A DNA stretch of 64,000 bases from Isoetes taiwanensis (GCA_021234155.1 JAJEKV010000050.1:3806488-3870487); one strand, 5' to 3'; positions 9,794 to 20,814 are shown, counted from the stretch's first letter. The notes: a model not told the origin generated them from the letters alone. Made by a program: numbers and translations.

Positions 9794-11640
9794 AATTTGT
9801 GCGCACTCAAGAATATGCTAACAAATGGATTGTGCTCTGTCATAACGGCCTGCAACTGTACCACTATTTCTTGCTTCAATCCATCAAAAATAGACATCCT
9901 ACGTTCAATTTGCATGTCATCACTATCCAAGATGTATATCTGTGCGAATTTTGCATGCTCTTGATGCCCTTGCGGTGGCAATAGCGTTCCCATCTTATGG
10001 CACATGCGGCCATTGACCCTAAAAGTATAGGCCCCACCAACAGCATTTGCCAGTGCCTCATCAATTTTCACACCCACTGAGGCAAATGAGAATATATTAT
10101 TATACTTTCTAATGTTCGTGCGAAAATGATCACCCAAACTATCTGTTCTTGTATATAGGTCAAACAATGCCTGTGGTGGTTCTGGAATCAATGGCAGCTG
10201 AATATTTCCATATGCGCGACATTTACCTTTAACTGTGAGTTCTGCTTTCCATTGCATAGCCCCACAATACGAACATCTATGGTCCATGTTACCAAGGTCA
10301 TGAGTAGGAGGCAAACTCCATGTCCATGTTATCTTATTGAAACATGTTCTACCAATAGGTCGTTCTACTGGACCTGCAATTCTGTCTTCTAGTCTTAAAG
10401 CTCGAGCTCTTGCCTTTGCTCTACGATTCAGACGTCTCTTTCTCTGCGACATGCTTTCAGCTACCGTCAGCTACCGGGGTATCATAAGAATCTATCACCT
10501 GATTACTTGTATACTCATCAACATTTTGTTGGTCAGCTGCAGTTGCTACTGGAGTGGTTGGGTGACCAACATCAATACCATACACATTGTCAGACCCCAA
10601 TCTCAAACTCATCCTTCTATTACGCAAGTGTTTCCTTCTTTGAAGATTGCTCTCCATTTCAGGCATCTGATAAGAGGGGTTACATGATACCGTATGTGGT
10701 GTTTGTTGAGGGGACATCCCAATGTGCTCTGTAGGAGGTTGTGAACTAAACCCTTCATCATTCATACACACCACTTGATTAGTTATTTGTTCATCAACAT
10801 TCCGACATTCTCCTGCACTTGGTACGCCTTCAAGTAAGTGATCAAAATTTGTCGCATCTACATCATCACGAACATCATTATATTGTAACTCAAGGCTCTA
10901 GTCTTTGCTGTGCATCTGCGCTTCAGACGTTTCCTTCTCTGAGTGTTGGTTTCATGGTCAGGTGACTTGTAAGAGGGATTACTCGCCACTACAGGTGGCG
11001 TTCTTTGACGGGATCTTCCAATGGTTTTTTTTTAGATGATGTACCAGATTCATGCACATTCATGTCCATAGACTGCAACAATGTCAACGGATTATTTGTT
11101 TGCTCTACTCTGGCTCCCATTGTTGGGGGAAATAATTGGACTCTACTTTCATCAATGTCTGACGTGTTGGAATGCGGAATGGCTGTTGCACATCTCCTAT
11201 GCGCAATAGATCCCTTCCACTACCGACTCATTGAATACATTTGAACTTTCTACAACCATGGCATTCAAGCGTCGGCGTCTTGCTGACTGTATCTCCACTT
11301 GACCAGAAGGAGAGTGCATAGAATTTGCAAATACAACATGCGACGTACTTCGCGTAGCAACAGAAAAAGTTTGAGCAGGTTCAATATCAATTGCTAGTGG
11401 ATTGGATGTCTGGCCAATGTGAACTCTATCCGTATTTTCCATATTGTACTCCAACCTCAGGGCTTTAGTCTTTGCTGCCCGCCTACGTGCTAACCGTCTT
11501 TTTCTTGCTGACTTAGTTTCAGTAATAGGTGTCATGTATGACGGATGGTTGGCCACAGCATGTGGTGTTTTCTGGTGGGACCTCCCCATATGAGCCCTGG
11601 CAAGTCGCAATGTATCTTTATTTAGATGTTTGGAAGTCAT
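9727..11640 (-). pseudogene. Helitron protein N-terminus with four basic repeats
   Basis: Open stretches at 11197-11640, about 10780-10975, 10457-10774 and 9727-10452. A basic repeat occurs four times: SARKRRLARRRAAKTKALRL, TQRRKRLKRRCTAKTRAL, LQRRKHLRNRRMSLRL and SQRKRRLNRRAKARARALRL. The last is followed by CSYCGAMQWKAE, the Cys-rich segment usual before the Helitron N-domain, and by FRVNGRMCHKMGTLLP. The repeats may be nuclear localisation or DNA-binding modules. Frames change between pieces, so introns or frameshifts are required. The start at 11640 (MTSKHLNK) is the most upstream ATG I can support. Confidence 0.65.
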
Positions 11641-12221
11641 AGCTTTCTATTGTACCGTATAGCCATAAGGTACTTTCAAGAAGACCACGGAGGTTCACAA
11701 ACAATAAAGCTAAACCTTTAATTTTAAGCTTTATACGTATATGCAAGATTATGACGATTTATGCACATGTAATGTAAATGAATCTACCTCAACAAAGAAT
11801 GTGACTCACCTTCAATGGTTCTCAGACTTTGTTGTCTCCGTGAAAGTGGAAGTGGAAGGTTGTCCTGTACAAAAAGCAGAAAGAGAGGCGCATTATTTGA
11901 TATTCCACCTTCATAAAAATACAAAATACAACTACAATAAAGTGCTAGCTATTAGGCGGAATTAGAATAGAGATAAAATTTTACATGTAATCCCTTAAAT
12001 AGTGGAATCCTATGTCGAGTTTGCAAACGGATATATTGGATATATATATTCCAATATGGGGACACATGGGTTCGATCATATTGTTGTAGTGTATAGACAC
12101 ATGCGTCAAGATATACATGTTTATGAGTGACACATCTTTATTAGTGGAGATATTGCAAAACATAGAGTACTATAGATGAGCAGCACGTTTAATAATGCTT
12201 AAAGTTTGGCATTTCAACATG
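11641..12221. other. AT-rich gap upstream of the Helitron gene
   Basis: Expected position of the Helitron promoter and possibly its 5' end, but no TC-ending terminus can be singled out. No gene recognised. Confidence 0.4.
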
Positions 12222-12655
12222 CTACACATCTAAACCATTTTGTACCATGTACTCTGTGTACAAAATAGCATCCATGGCGTTTATGAACTTTTGAACACGG
12301 ACATATATGTGTTTAAGGAACACACTATGCAAGAGATTGATGAACTTATCGATGTCTAATTGAATTTTAGACGTTTGAGATAGCGGAAACCCAAGCGACT
12401 CCTGAACTCCATACTATTCTGCAAAAATTCTTGCGGCCCATAGTAAACCCTTAATTTTGGCTTGCTTTGGAATTATCTCTTGATTTGGTGATGTTGCAGA
12501 TTCAGCCTCAATCTCTAACATAATTTCCTCAAGGTCCTCATAGTCATTCAAGTATTGAACGTATTTTTCAAGGTCGTCATCAAACGTTGGGACCTCATGC
12601 CCATCCTCAAAGAATTTGGCTACCAGCCTTGGGCCATCTGCATTGGTGTTGAATA
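12222..12655 (-). pseudogene. unidentified acidic coding-like sequence
   Basis: Minus-strand frame of about 145 codons with one internal TAG. It begins near NTNADGPRLVAKFFEDGHEV, continues through the acidic run DDDLEKYVQYLNDYEDLEEI and PKQAKIKGLLWAARIFAE, meets the TAG, and goes on as YGVQESLGFPL to a stop at 12222. Composition looks protein-coding, unlike the surrounding AT-rich DNA. No family recognised; it could be a host exon or Helitron cargo. Confidence 0.4.
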
Positions 12656-13589
12656 ACGTGATTAGTTTATGTGATATTACTATTTATGTTATATCGTCTT
12701 ATAAAATAGACCCTTAAACACATGTTGGGGTATATATAATTTGATGAATTTGAATGGATTTATTTGATGGTTGAATGAATTTGATACGAATTAGTGTTAC
12801 CACTATTGTCATTTTCTTCTTTTTACCTTGTATATGTTCTTTTAATTGCAACTTTGCTTCACAATATTAACTTTTGCAAAATGCCTGCACAACATGAGAC
12901 GAAACACGTTTATCAGATATATATTAGATGCTTAGAATTAAATATCACAACAACAAATAAACTCAGCAAATAAACCTTTCCCACAACTACCTACTTCTTT
13001 GTCTTTCATGGCAAAGAAAACTAACAAAATGTACTTTCCAGGTTAAGTCCAAATTTAAATGTACTAACAAAATTTAAATCTAAGTCTAAACAAAATGTAC
13101 TAACAAAATTCTTTGAAAACAGAGCTTAAATCTACTCACGGTTGCATAGAGCAAAATTGTGAAACAAAAGCAATCGAACAAAAGCAATGTCAAAGGATCA
13201 TGGATAGGGAAATGTTGTCCACATATTGAAACAATGGTCGTCCTCCTTGGTTCAGTTAGACATGGCTGCGTCCTTGGGACTGGTTTGGCTATGCAAAAGT
13301 AATGAAAGCCGAGCATTTATAACAAATAAGCATGCGATTTCTGTTTGTTCCCGCAAAACCAGCGGCATTGCCACCTGCAGCTTAATAAAGGAGCCTCCCT
13401 TGCCAGGTAAATTATAGATTTATTTTGCATACTCACATTCATAAGCGAGTCTAGCAACTGTTTAGTCCTTTCTGTTCAAGGCAATTTATGTTAGTATACA
13501 GAATCTACAATAGAAACTTGGGCATGTGTTCACCCCGCAAAGAAGTAAATGTTAAATCGAAAAGTAAAGCGTGAATTATTAGTTTGTAG
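12656..13589. other. AT-rich intergenic DNA
   Basis: Low-complexity AT-rich sequence with no supported gene. Short open frames on both strands lack recognisable motifs. Confidence 0.4.
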
Positions 13590-13731
13590 CTACCGGCACT
13601 CCCTCTTGGATGGGCTAGTTTTATGCATCATGCTTCCGGGGAGTGGAATGGTTATTCTCGCAGATTTTGACCATACCGAAAACCATTGAGCTGCCAACAT
13701 CGGTGGTCCCGAAGCATAGCGAGATTGGGGT

Positions 13732-14133
13732 GTGCAAGTATTCGATTGGCAAACTCGGTGCCCCACATTAGCTAAGGAACCCGCTTCATTTCTGCGCAAA
13801 AAAATATCGCTTTATCCCATCGTTGGTTGTGAAGCGATGCAGCCTACAATTCATAGTGTAGAAGAAAAAGTAACATCTGGCTCAGGCTTCTTTGCATATC
13901 ACTCTAGTGGTTCATATGCTGCTGTCTGGAGGAAAGAAACAAATAAAACCACTAGAAGATTTTGGGAGATTGAACATTGCCTTGTACATGAAGGACCTAA
14001 AAAGATTCGTACAAGACTTCTGCAACAACTAAATGTTGGTGAAAACCTTGTTCCTTGTATATCAGGGATTAGTGCATCCGGGATTATTGTGAAACAGAGC
14101 TTGCATGCATACAAAAATGAAGAACAAAAATGA
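13732..14133 (+). CDS. hypothetical protein or exon
   Basis: An open frame of 133 codons with ordinary soluble-protein composition: VTSGSGFFAYHSSGSYAAVW, TTRRFWEIEHCLVHEGPKK, IRTRLLQQLNVGENLVPC. Upstream of 13732 the same strand shows further coding-like text (LADFDHTEN) but with stops. I do not recognise a family. There is no TATA box or poly(A) signal I would defend, so a decayed gene or a retroelement remnant is equally possible. Confidence 0.35.
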   Translation: MQVFDWQTRCPTLAKEPASFLRKKISLYPIVGCEAMQPTIHSVEEKVTSGSGFFAYHSSGSYAAVWRKETNKTTRRFWEIEHCLVHEGPKKIRTRLLQQLNVGENLVPCISGISASGIIVKQSLHAYKNEEQK

Positions 14134-15329
14134 AGAAAGAGCAAGAAAACTACCTGAATCCTCTGTTTCTTGGTTTGCTGTAAGCGTATCCTCTGTTTCT
14201 CGCATGAAGAAAGAGCACACGGGTTAAGGGAAGGCAAAACACTAATCTACTGCAAGAATCAAACCCTAAATGCAACAAAAATCCTACCTGAATGTCAAAT
14301 CCGGTGCTAATCCGGCATACAAAACTGGCGCTAACAATCTGGCGACCCTTTTGTGCATGCAAAAAGATCTGGGCATTTGCTAAATGATTGCTGCCATTTG
14401 AAAGGAATGGGAAAATAATTAAAGGAGGAGGCATCTCGGCTGTGGAGGAATGCCTGCATCAAATCTCGCCTAGTCTGCTTCCTGCTGAATTAGCTGGCAC
14501 TAAATGGAATCGTGATAATGATAATTGCAAGAACGAAACGTAAATGGGCGTGTAAGAATTGAATTTAGTGGAAATAGGAAAGGGAAAAAAGCGTGCATAA
14601 TTTTGGGACTTTATTTTTCTTGCCGGATTTTTATTTTCTGATCACAAAAATTCGCTTTTTGGTTGGATTCCGATGTCCACAAAGTAGGGAAAAAAGGAGG
14701 ACACCCCCCTCCAAACACATTTTAAGTAAGTAGATTTGACTATAGTCGATGAAGGCAAACATTTTTCTATCGTTGCTATTTATAGAAATATTTAGATAAC
14801 AAAGTACAAAAAGAATACAAAGTATTGGTGCTAGAAGATATTAGATGAATTAAAATGCTCAGTTATCTAATTGTGGAGCAATAAAACCAATCTAATTTTG
14901 CAGCCTTTGTTCACATCTGTAGTTTCAAAGATGAAGAATGTCTAGTTTTATGGACATAAACAAGAACCAACTAGCAGTAGGGGAGGTTTGGTGCAAATGA
15001 TAGTTCTGGAGGTTGTTGGGAGGGATGGAGAGCACTGAAAGAAAAGAAGGAAATGCACATCAGAGAGTTGTTTTATTGGTGGTGTCTTCTCTAACTTATG
15101 CTTCCAGGAGACAAGGATCCGACCTCTTCAATGTGCTGGTCTAGAGTGACATATACTTACTGTGTAACATGAGAGACACTCGCCTCCCAAACCACGCCTA
15201 CACAACGACCATACGTCCCTAGCCTGCAAAAGTCTGTTGGAAGGAGAAACGCACAGTCTGATTCTCTAGATGGAATATCCAGGAACACGGATATATACAG
15301 GTGCAGAACAATGAATTTCACACATGCTT
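14134..15329. other. intergenic DNA without recognised genes
   Basis: Mixed AT-rich sequence. A short direct repeat (ATCCTCTGTTTCT) occurs near 14157 and 14190. No coding motif, RNA gene or transposon end recognised. Confidence 0.4.
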
Positions 15330-15335
15330 GAAGCA

Positions 15336-15664
15336 ATATCTTGGTACGTGCCTTCTTGGTAAGCATTGGAATACACTACTTTGGAGATAGCCAACACATT
15401 ATACTACAAAAAGCCAAATTAATCCCATACTTGCCCCAATCCAGAATAATATCTATTAGCATTTTTCTATGCAGAGGCATAGAACAACTGCATCCATTCG
15501 CACTGGTGCACACTATCTCAAAAGTAAACAATGAAGAGCGTGAAAACATGATATGTCAATGTTGCCAAATGGGCGCAACTGAAGATGAATGCCATATGCT
15601 TCAAATCTGCCTAGCATTTGCGACAACCTGGGCACCATATGTCAATTTGATTACACCTAATTAG
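15336..15664 (+). pseudogene. RTE-like LINE fragment, C-terminal zinc-finger region
   Basis: Reads ICQCCQMGATEDECHMLQIC, the same Cys/His block as CQMGVIEDESH at the end of the larger LINE (about 24037). The nearby GGGTTTTTCCTCGAAAACCC (15811-15830) recurs in the LINE 3' region at about 24308. It is a separate, older insertion of the same family, lacking the rest of the ORF. Confidence 0.6.
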
Positions 15665-15900
15665 CCACTATATGTGTCCTTGTAGGCGTCTATAGTCATG
15701 GCATTAGCCTCCTATATTCGGAGGTTCTTGACATGCAAGCTTAGTTATGTCCTACATCAAAATAGTGACATGTACATATGTACAGCTAATCAACGAGTTC
15801 ATTATTGCTAAGGGTTTTTCCTCGAAAACCCTTCAGTAAATGAAACTCTCTTTACTGACTATAAATAGAGGTAGATGTCACCCACGGCTTGCAATAGCTC

Positions 15901-16122
15901 ACAAATGGCAAAGCAACAGGCCTAGATGATGCAAAACTGTTGAAGTGTATTGGACCTCAGATTGTCCAAATCCTGACTAGTTTGTTCAATATGGCCCTAT
16001 GTGAAGGTTTCCCTATGCAATGGACTATCAACAGAGTAGTTTCAATGTATAAAGCAGGGGATCGACATTATCCTGCCAATTATTGTACAAAGCAAGGAAA
16101 CAAGGTTCAATACAAAGAATAA
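15901..16122 (+). pseudogene. RTE-like LINE fragment, reverse transcriptase N-terminal part
   Basis: LLKCIGPQIVQILTSLFNMAL-like text followed by EGFPMQWTINRVV and YKAGDRHYPANY, the segment that opens the reverse transcriptase domain. It matches the damaged LVQQGITEGFPLRWTNS region of the larger LINE near 22490. It lies after, not before, the zinc-finger fragment, so the two are distinct pieces or a rearranged copy. Confidence 0.6.
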
Positions 16123-16130
16123 CCTCCTGG

Positions 16131-16888
16131 GATGGAAACAAGATTTGGTGAAGGCACTTGGATTGGGAAAAACATCTGATAGCCTACAGGAGACAGAAGA
16201 TTAAATGAAGGGAGATCCAACAGAATACAGGATTCAGAAGATTTCGTGACGGGAACAAAATCAATAACCAAAACTCAAAATGAAACAATCAAAAAACCAA
16301 AAGCAAGCGAAAAACTAATCGAATTCCATTAAAATCTCAGAACAACCAAAGCCGGACTGGGAGTGTGCATCGGCCAGCAGCTGGATAACCAAAATCACCA
16401 AAGCGAGGCAAGAAGGCAGGAAGACGGTTATTGGGAAAAAGCCAAGGACCGCAATGAAGAGAGAGCTCTTCCGATTGTTGAACCACCAGAGAAATCCAGA
16501 GACACTAAACCTTGGTGCTCTTCCGCTCACAACGAAACTGTACAAGAATCTAGCATTCCAGGCAAGATTCTAAGGTAGAAAATCTGATGGATGAGGGAAG
16601 CTAGAAGTACAGAATAGAATGGACTAAAACTAGTGGAGCCAGAATGAGTAGAATGGAAAGAGCTCAAGAGAACGCCGATGACAGGAAAGAGAAAGGAGGC
16701 AGTATAAATAGGAGATACAAGTTTGGGCATCCCCATCCAAGGAATGTCGGTTCTATTGCTAGCATTCCATTGCATTTCATAAAAACATTACATCATCTGA
16801 AACTGCGGATAAAAAAGCAAAGTATTTGTATTCTATAGCATTTGAAGCATAAGCATTGCTGTTTTGAATTGCATGTGCCTGGCAATAG
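16131..16888. other. intergenic DNA without recognised genes
   Basis: A/G-rich on the plus strand. No motif-bearing ORF and no transposon ends were recognised. Confidence 0.4.
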
Positions 16889-17276
16889 ATGTCTTATCAA
16901 GGCCCTCACTAATCTTGGGTTTATATCTTCTGAAAGAGAGGAAGTGAGGAAGCATAAGGGAGGGTGCCCTCTTTGGTGCATGTCCCCTTATGGATCGCCC
17001 CCAGATGGTGCAGATCTAACGGCTGAGATTGAAATTGAAGTCCCCCCCCCCCCCCTTTTAGTATTTCTTTGATCATAAAAATCTTTTAAAAGGAGAGGCG
17101 AAATTTCAACGGACCAGATGCATTTGAATCTGCTCATCTAAGAGCTTTGAATTGGATATAGGCATGCCCTATTTTGAGATGCCTTCGATGGATTTTGATG
17201 GCGCTATACGTCTTATCAAGGCTCTCACTAATCTTGGGTTTGTATCTTCTGAAAGAGAGGAAGTGAGGAAGCATAA
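16889..17276 (+). repeat. pair of near-identical 65-bp direct repeats, coding-like
   Basis: Copies at about 16891-16959 and 17211-17276 differ at very few bases. Both can be read LIKALTNLGF(I/V)SSEREE followed by VRKHK; of the differences seen, one is silent (GCC/GCT) and one is Ile/Val. The DNA between is unrelated and includes a run of 14 C at 17042-17055. This may be a duplicated exon of an unidentified gene. Confidence 0.5.
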
Positions 17277-17570
17277 GTCAAAAGGGCACAATGTTAAGCA
17301 TTATACAACTACTCACATTGTTGAGATACCCTTCTGCTCATAATAATAGTATGTAACAAAAAAGAGTAGGTAAGACTATTCTTTGTTCATAAGATCTTCC
17401 TTTTGTCCATAGGTGGAAGGCCTATTAATATGGATCCTCGCATCTTCTTGTTCTTGTTCTTGGATCCTTGGAGCGTTTCGTTTCTTTTCACACATTAAAA
17501 CAAGAAGAAAAGCAATATCATCAGATCTCAACCACGTCATTGACATGGGATAATCAAGTAAAAACATTGT
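17277..17570. other. STN1-like 3' flank
   Basis: Short AT-rich stretch downstream of the STN1-like gene; nothing recognised. Confidence 0.4.
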
Positions 17571-18029
17571 TCAAAGGCCTGGTTTGGATCCTATAGGAGA
17601 TGGCAGATTGGAACAATATCTAGAAAGATACATACAATCCGTCCAATGCAGCACTTCTGCATTTGGATCGTCTTCCTTGCAAATGGAGGAGACCGTCACT
17701 CGGAGCTTATTCTTATAAGTTGTTGAGACGGCCTTGGATTCGGAACAGGGCACCTAATTTTATCTCCGCAGTTTGCACAGCTGGCTTGTAACGCATCTGG
17801 GTTGATGTTATTTGTCCATAAAATACATGGTACACATGCAGTACCATCATCTAATGCAAACCTGCAATTCTTTGTCTTCTGATCCAAAGATGCTCTCAGA
17901 CCAACCATTTCAACCTTCCGAACAGGACAACCCTTAAGAACAAACCAGCCCTACAAATGGGATATTTGTTTTAACACTGAGGATGTCAATGCCAAGAAGA
18001 CAAAGATTAGAGAAACACATAGGATCCAT
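17571..18029 (-). pseudogene. STN1: STN1-like CST telomere-capping subunit, three frame changes
   Basis: STN1 is the OB-fold subunit of the CST complex that caps telomeres and helps C-strand fill-in. Plant STN1 is, as I recall, a single-exon gene of about 160 codons, and this locus has the same size without an intron. Frames: M at 18029 (PMCFSNLCLLGIDIL); then WFVLKGCPVRKVEMVGLRAS and CRFALDDGTACVPCILWTN, the OB-fold core; then, one base over, AEIKLGALFRIQGRLNN; then one more base over, YKNKLRVTVSSICKEDDPN and AEVLHWTDCM, matching the DPNAE(I/V)LHW signature, to a TGA at 17571. All three shifts are in the same direction. A decayed copy is likeliest; sequence error is the alternative, though nearby host genes look accurate. 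Confidence 0.7.
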
Positions 18030-18110
18030 TTCTAATTCTGCTACAGGGCATTGAGTGTTGAACTTTAGAAAAGATACTTTGATCTGCCATTGACACACGA
18101 AAAAAATAGG

Positions 18111-18266
18111 TTAATACAGCTTTTTATTTGATTTTACGCGTTCATGTTTCAGTTCATCTTGTTGATGCTTTTGCTGCCTCTTCTCAGAATCTGCAATAGC
18201 TCGCTCTAAGGCTTTTTCTTCTATATCTTCAGTGCATTTCTCTGCACAGGTTCCTTCTTTATAGTC
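18111..18266 (-). CDS. last exon of an unidentified gene
   Basis: After a good acceptor (TTATCCTCTTCTATAG) the frame reads DYKEGTCAEKCTEDIEEKAL and then a long charged, Gln-rich helix-like tail (RAIADSEKRQQKHQQDELKH) to a TAA at 18111. A possible first exon is 18822-18855 (MDLSDDGPKPE, donor G|GTAAGA) and a middle exon near 18590-18640, but I could not make all phases agree. No family recognised. Confidence 0.35.
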   Translation of the reverse strand, partial: DYKEGTCAEKCTEDIEEKALERAIADSEKRQQKHQQDELKHERVKSNKKLY

Positions 18267-19035
18267 CTATAGAAGAGGATAAAGAAAAGGACAGTTAGCT
18301 TACAATCTCAATTTTAAGAAAGAAATATCCGGAGTAAATTTAAAGGAATCAGGTTACTACTGTCTTCTTGAATACAAGATTAGATGCTTTCAATGAAAAT
18401 GATCTTAGAGCAAAACCAGAACAAGATGCCTTGTGAATGATATTTTCATAGCATTACCCTAACCAAAAGGAAAAAAAAATGTATAAGCAGTAATCTCAAT
18501 CGTTATGAAATGGAATAAAACAGAAAAAGGAAAGAGGCGGAAAGAAGAACAGCGATGATTATATAAACAGTAAACCTGCTTTCATATTTGATGTGATAAA
18601 TTCGGACGTACATGTATCCATAGCTGCCAAACACACAAAAAAAACAAGAAGTGCTGCTTCAGAAGATAGAGTTTAGTGCTTATATACCTGCAAAGATCTT
18701 AACTGATTACAGAGGTTTGACCATTGGCTTGCAAACTAGATGTCATGCTAATGAGACCGATAATCATATACTCTACCTGAATAATTTCCGTGGAAAACAA
18801 AAGCTGAAACAAATTTCTTACCCTCTGGTTTAGGACCATCATCCGACAAATCCATGGGCTGCAAACCTCCATAGTGCGTCTTCTTTTTCCTTCCCAAAAG
18901 TATCTCCAACTAGTTTAGGGTTTTAGTAGTATTTGAAGCTTATTTTTGTATTTGGAAGCTTAATACTTTCTACTGCCTTGTTCGAAAGAAAATCCCATTT
19001 ATGAAACGACATGGAATGTAGCTAACCATCGGACA
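18267..19035. other. introns of the unidentified gene and intergenic DNA
   Basis: AT-rich. Contains the possible first exon at 18822-18855 on the minus strand. A divergent arrangement with FLA-2 is suggested but not proven. Confidence 0.35.
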
Positions 19036-19109
19036 GGATGGTATGGGAAGTGGATGAGACACAAAGTGTTTGGCTTTCCGCATGCCATAGGTACTACATT
19101 CTATATAAA
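19036..19109 (+). promoter_or_regulatory. FLA-2 core promoter with TATA box
   Basis: TATATAAA at 19102-19109, preceded by GGATGAGACACAAA and TGTTTGGCTTTCCGCATGCC as in FLA-1. The leader segment CCCAGAAGCTCAAAGGTAC is also shared. Confidence 0.7.
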
Positions 19110-19251
19110 CCATGAAGGCTGCAAATTCTCAGCGACAAACTGCTAGAAAAGGAGGATCAGTGGAAAGGCCCAGAAGCTCAAAGGTACATGATTAATCATA
19201 TTATTTAGCATTCCAAAGCTTTCTTCAAATACTAACAACAGAGAAAACAAA

Positions 19252-20465
19252 ATGCTTACCAGGAAGATGAGCAAAGAGCTGATGATACTGGGAGCCATGT
19301 TACTTGCCCTAGCGGTTCATACAGGGGCGCAGGGACCGGACGTGATTCAGATACTGAGGCAATACGGCGACTTGACGACCTACACTGGGCTGTTAGCCCG
19401 GGCAGGAGGGGCGCAGGCCATAGCCAAGAGGTCAGGGGTGACCGTTTTGGCCTCTGATAACATGGCAATCAGAGATGCGATGCTTCAGGTGAACAGCAGA
19501 CGAGGAGCCACTCCCTTGGTTCAGATGTTGCAAGAATTTGTCAGCTACAATGTCATGCTCGAGTATTTTGATCTTCCGAGCCTGATGCGCCTCAGAAACC
19601 AGAGCTTTCTGGTCCAGACCTTCTACCACAGACTGAACAACTTTTCTGATATTCGTGGCCTCCTCAGACTCAATGTTGATCCTTCTGGTAATGTCACCAT
19701 TGGTCCTCCTTACTCAAACCAGCCAGAGGCTTTTGTTATTTCTTCCTTGGAGAGCTTCCCTAGTAATGACCTTAGTATTTTTAGAATTAGTGCTCTCCTG
19801 ATTCCTCCAGGTGTCATTCCCGGTATCAACCCTCTGCCCTCACCCCCGCCGCCGCCCTCGCCCCCTCCGCCGCCGTCACCATCCCCACCACCTCCGCCTT
19901 CACCCCCACCACCACCGTCACCACCCCCCACCACCTTCACCCCCACCGCCCCCATCGCCACCCCCACCACCCCCATCGCCATCCCCACCACCTCCGCCCG
20001 CACCCTCGCCCTTGTCATTCTCCTCGTCACCATCCCCCTCCCCCTCTCCATTGCCATCGCCATCATCCCCGTCCTTACCCATACCTTTAATGTCGCCCTC
20101 GCCTTCACCCACACCGCCGCCTATGTCTCCACCACCCTCACCATCACCTCCGCCCCCATCGCCATCTCCTCCCCTCCACCACCCTCATCATCACCACCAC
20201 CTCCATCCTCATTCCCTCCCCCTCCACCATCACCACCAGCGCTATCCGCATCCCTCCACCGCCCCCACCCCCAGCATCACCGCCACCACCCTCATCCCTC
20301 CCCTCAACTAAATCCATCCCCCGATATCCTCTACGGCCTTCCCCTCCAATTGCCCCAGCCCCACAAGATTCTCTTGCCACTGGTGTGCAAGACTGTTCTC
20401 TTAAGAGCTTGATCTTCTGGCCACTTTTCATATATGCCGCCTTTGAGCTTCCTATTTTTGTCTAA
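19252..20465 (+). CDS. fasciclin-like arabinogalactan protein (FLA-2), frame disrupted in the proline-rich tail
   Basis: Paralogue of FLA-1 with the same order: signal peptide (MILGAMLLALAVHTGAQG), FAS1 domain (SGVTVLASDNMAI, FVSYNVMLEYFDL, LSIFRISALLIPPGVIPGIN), then a proline-rich tract. The uninterrupted frame ends at 20412 and would give an atypical tail (Ala/Thr/Ile-rich) with no GPI signal. Proline-rich text instead moves frame near 19925, back near 20163, and again near 20240. The C-terminus homologous to FLA-1 (PLRPSPP, then CSLKSLIFWPLFIYAAFEL) lies in a third frame and stops at 20463-20465. Shifts fall in C-rich low-complexity sequence, so sequence error and real decay are both possible. 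Start chosen by homology of MLTRKM with the shifted FLA-1 start. Confidence 0.75.
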
Positions 20466-20814
20466 AATTGTGCACTTTGCTATTTCTACCATGTTTTCAC
20501 GAGTTATTGGTCAGATTATATCATGGAGATTTACTATGGATGCTATTGTGATTCTATTTTTTGTTTTCCTTGGAATCTGAGTGTACAATTTTTTCAATCA
20601 CTTTTTTAAAATTATTTCTTCTCCTTCTCCTCCTTCTCTTTTAGCATGGTTTTACTTTCTCAAATGAATGCTTAGGTACCACAATTAATTGCATATGTAA
20701 AAAAATGAACTTACAAAAAGGATATAATGGTGTATGCAATGCAATGATGTATCAAACTTAAATACTCGAGCAACACTTTTTCTCCTAGAAGCACTTCAGC
20801 AACCACCATAGAGG
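20466..20814. other. FLA-2 3' flank
   Basis: AT-rich, with CT-rich stretches near 20620. Probably 3' UTR and flank; nothing else recognised. Confidence 0.4.

Larger units (their letters stand above)
4865..11640 (-). mobile_element. Helitron, autonomous type but decayed (5' end not located)
   Basis: Rolling-circle DNA transposon on the minus strand. The 3' terminus is well defined: on the minus strand, a perfect 7-bp GC stem (GCCCGGC/GCCGGGC, 4878-4894), then 9 bases, then CTAG (4865-4868), and the next host base is T, as expected for Helitron insertion between A and T. The internal gene codes for Rep and PIF1-type helicase (separate entries). The upper boundary given is the start of the most upstream open frame; the true 5' TC end lies beyond it and I could not identify it. 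Insertion of this and other elements separates the two fasciclin paralogues by about 15 kb. Confidence 0.85.

Noticed and set aside
14150-14434. 94-codon minus-strand frame with repeated RNRGYAYSKPRNRGFR
   Set aside because: Arises from a short direct repeat in non-coding DNA; no family or promoter.
17041-17056. Run of 14 C as a regulatory G-quadruplex on the minus strand
   Set aside because: A single homopolymer whose length is unreliable in sequencing; no conservation evidence.
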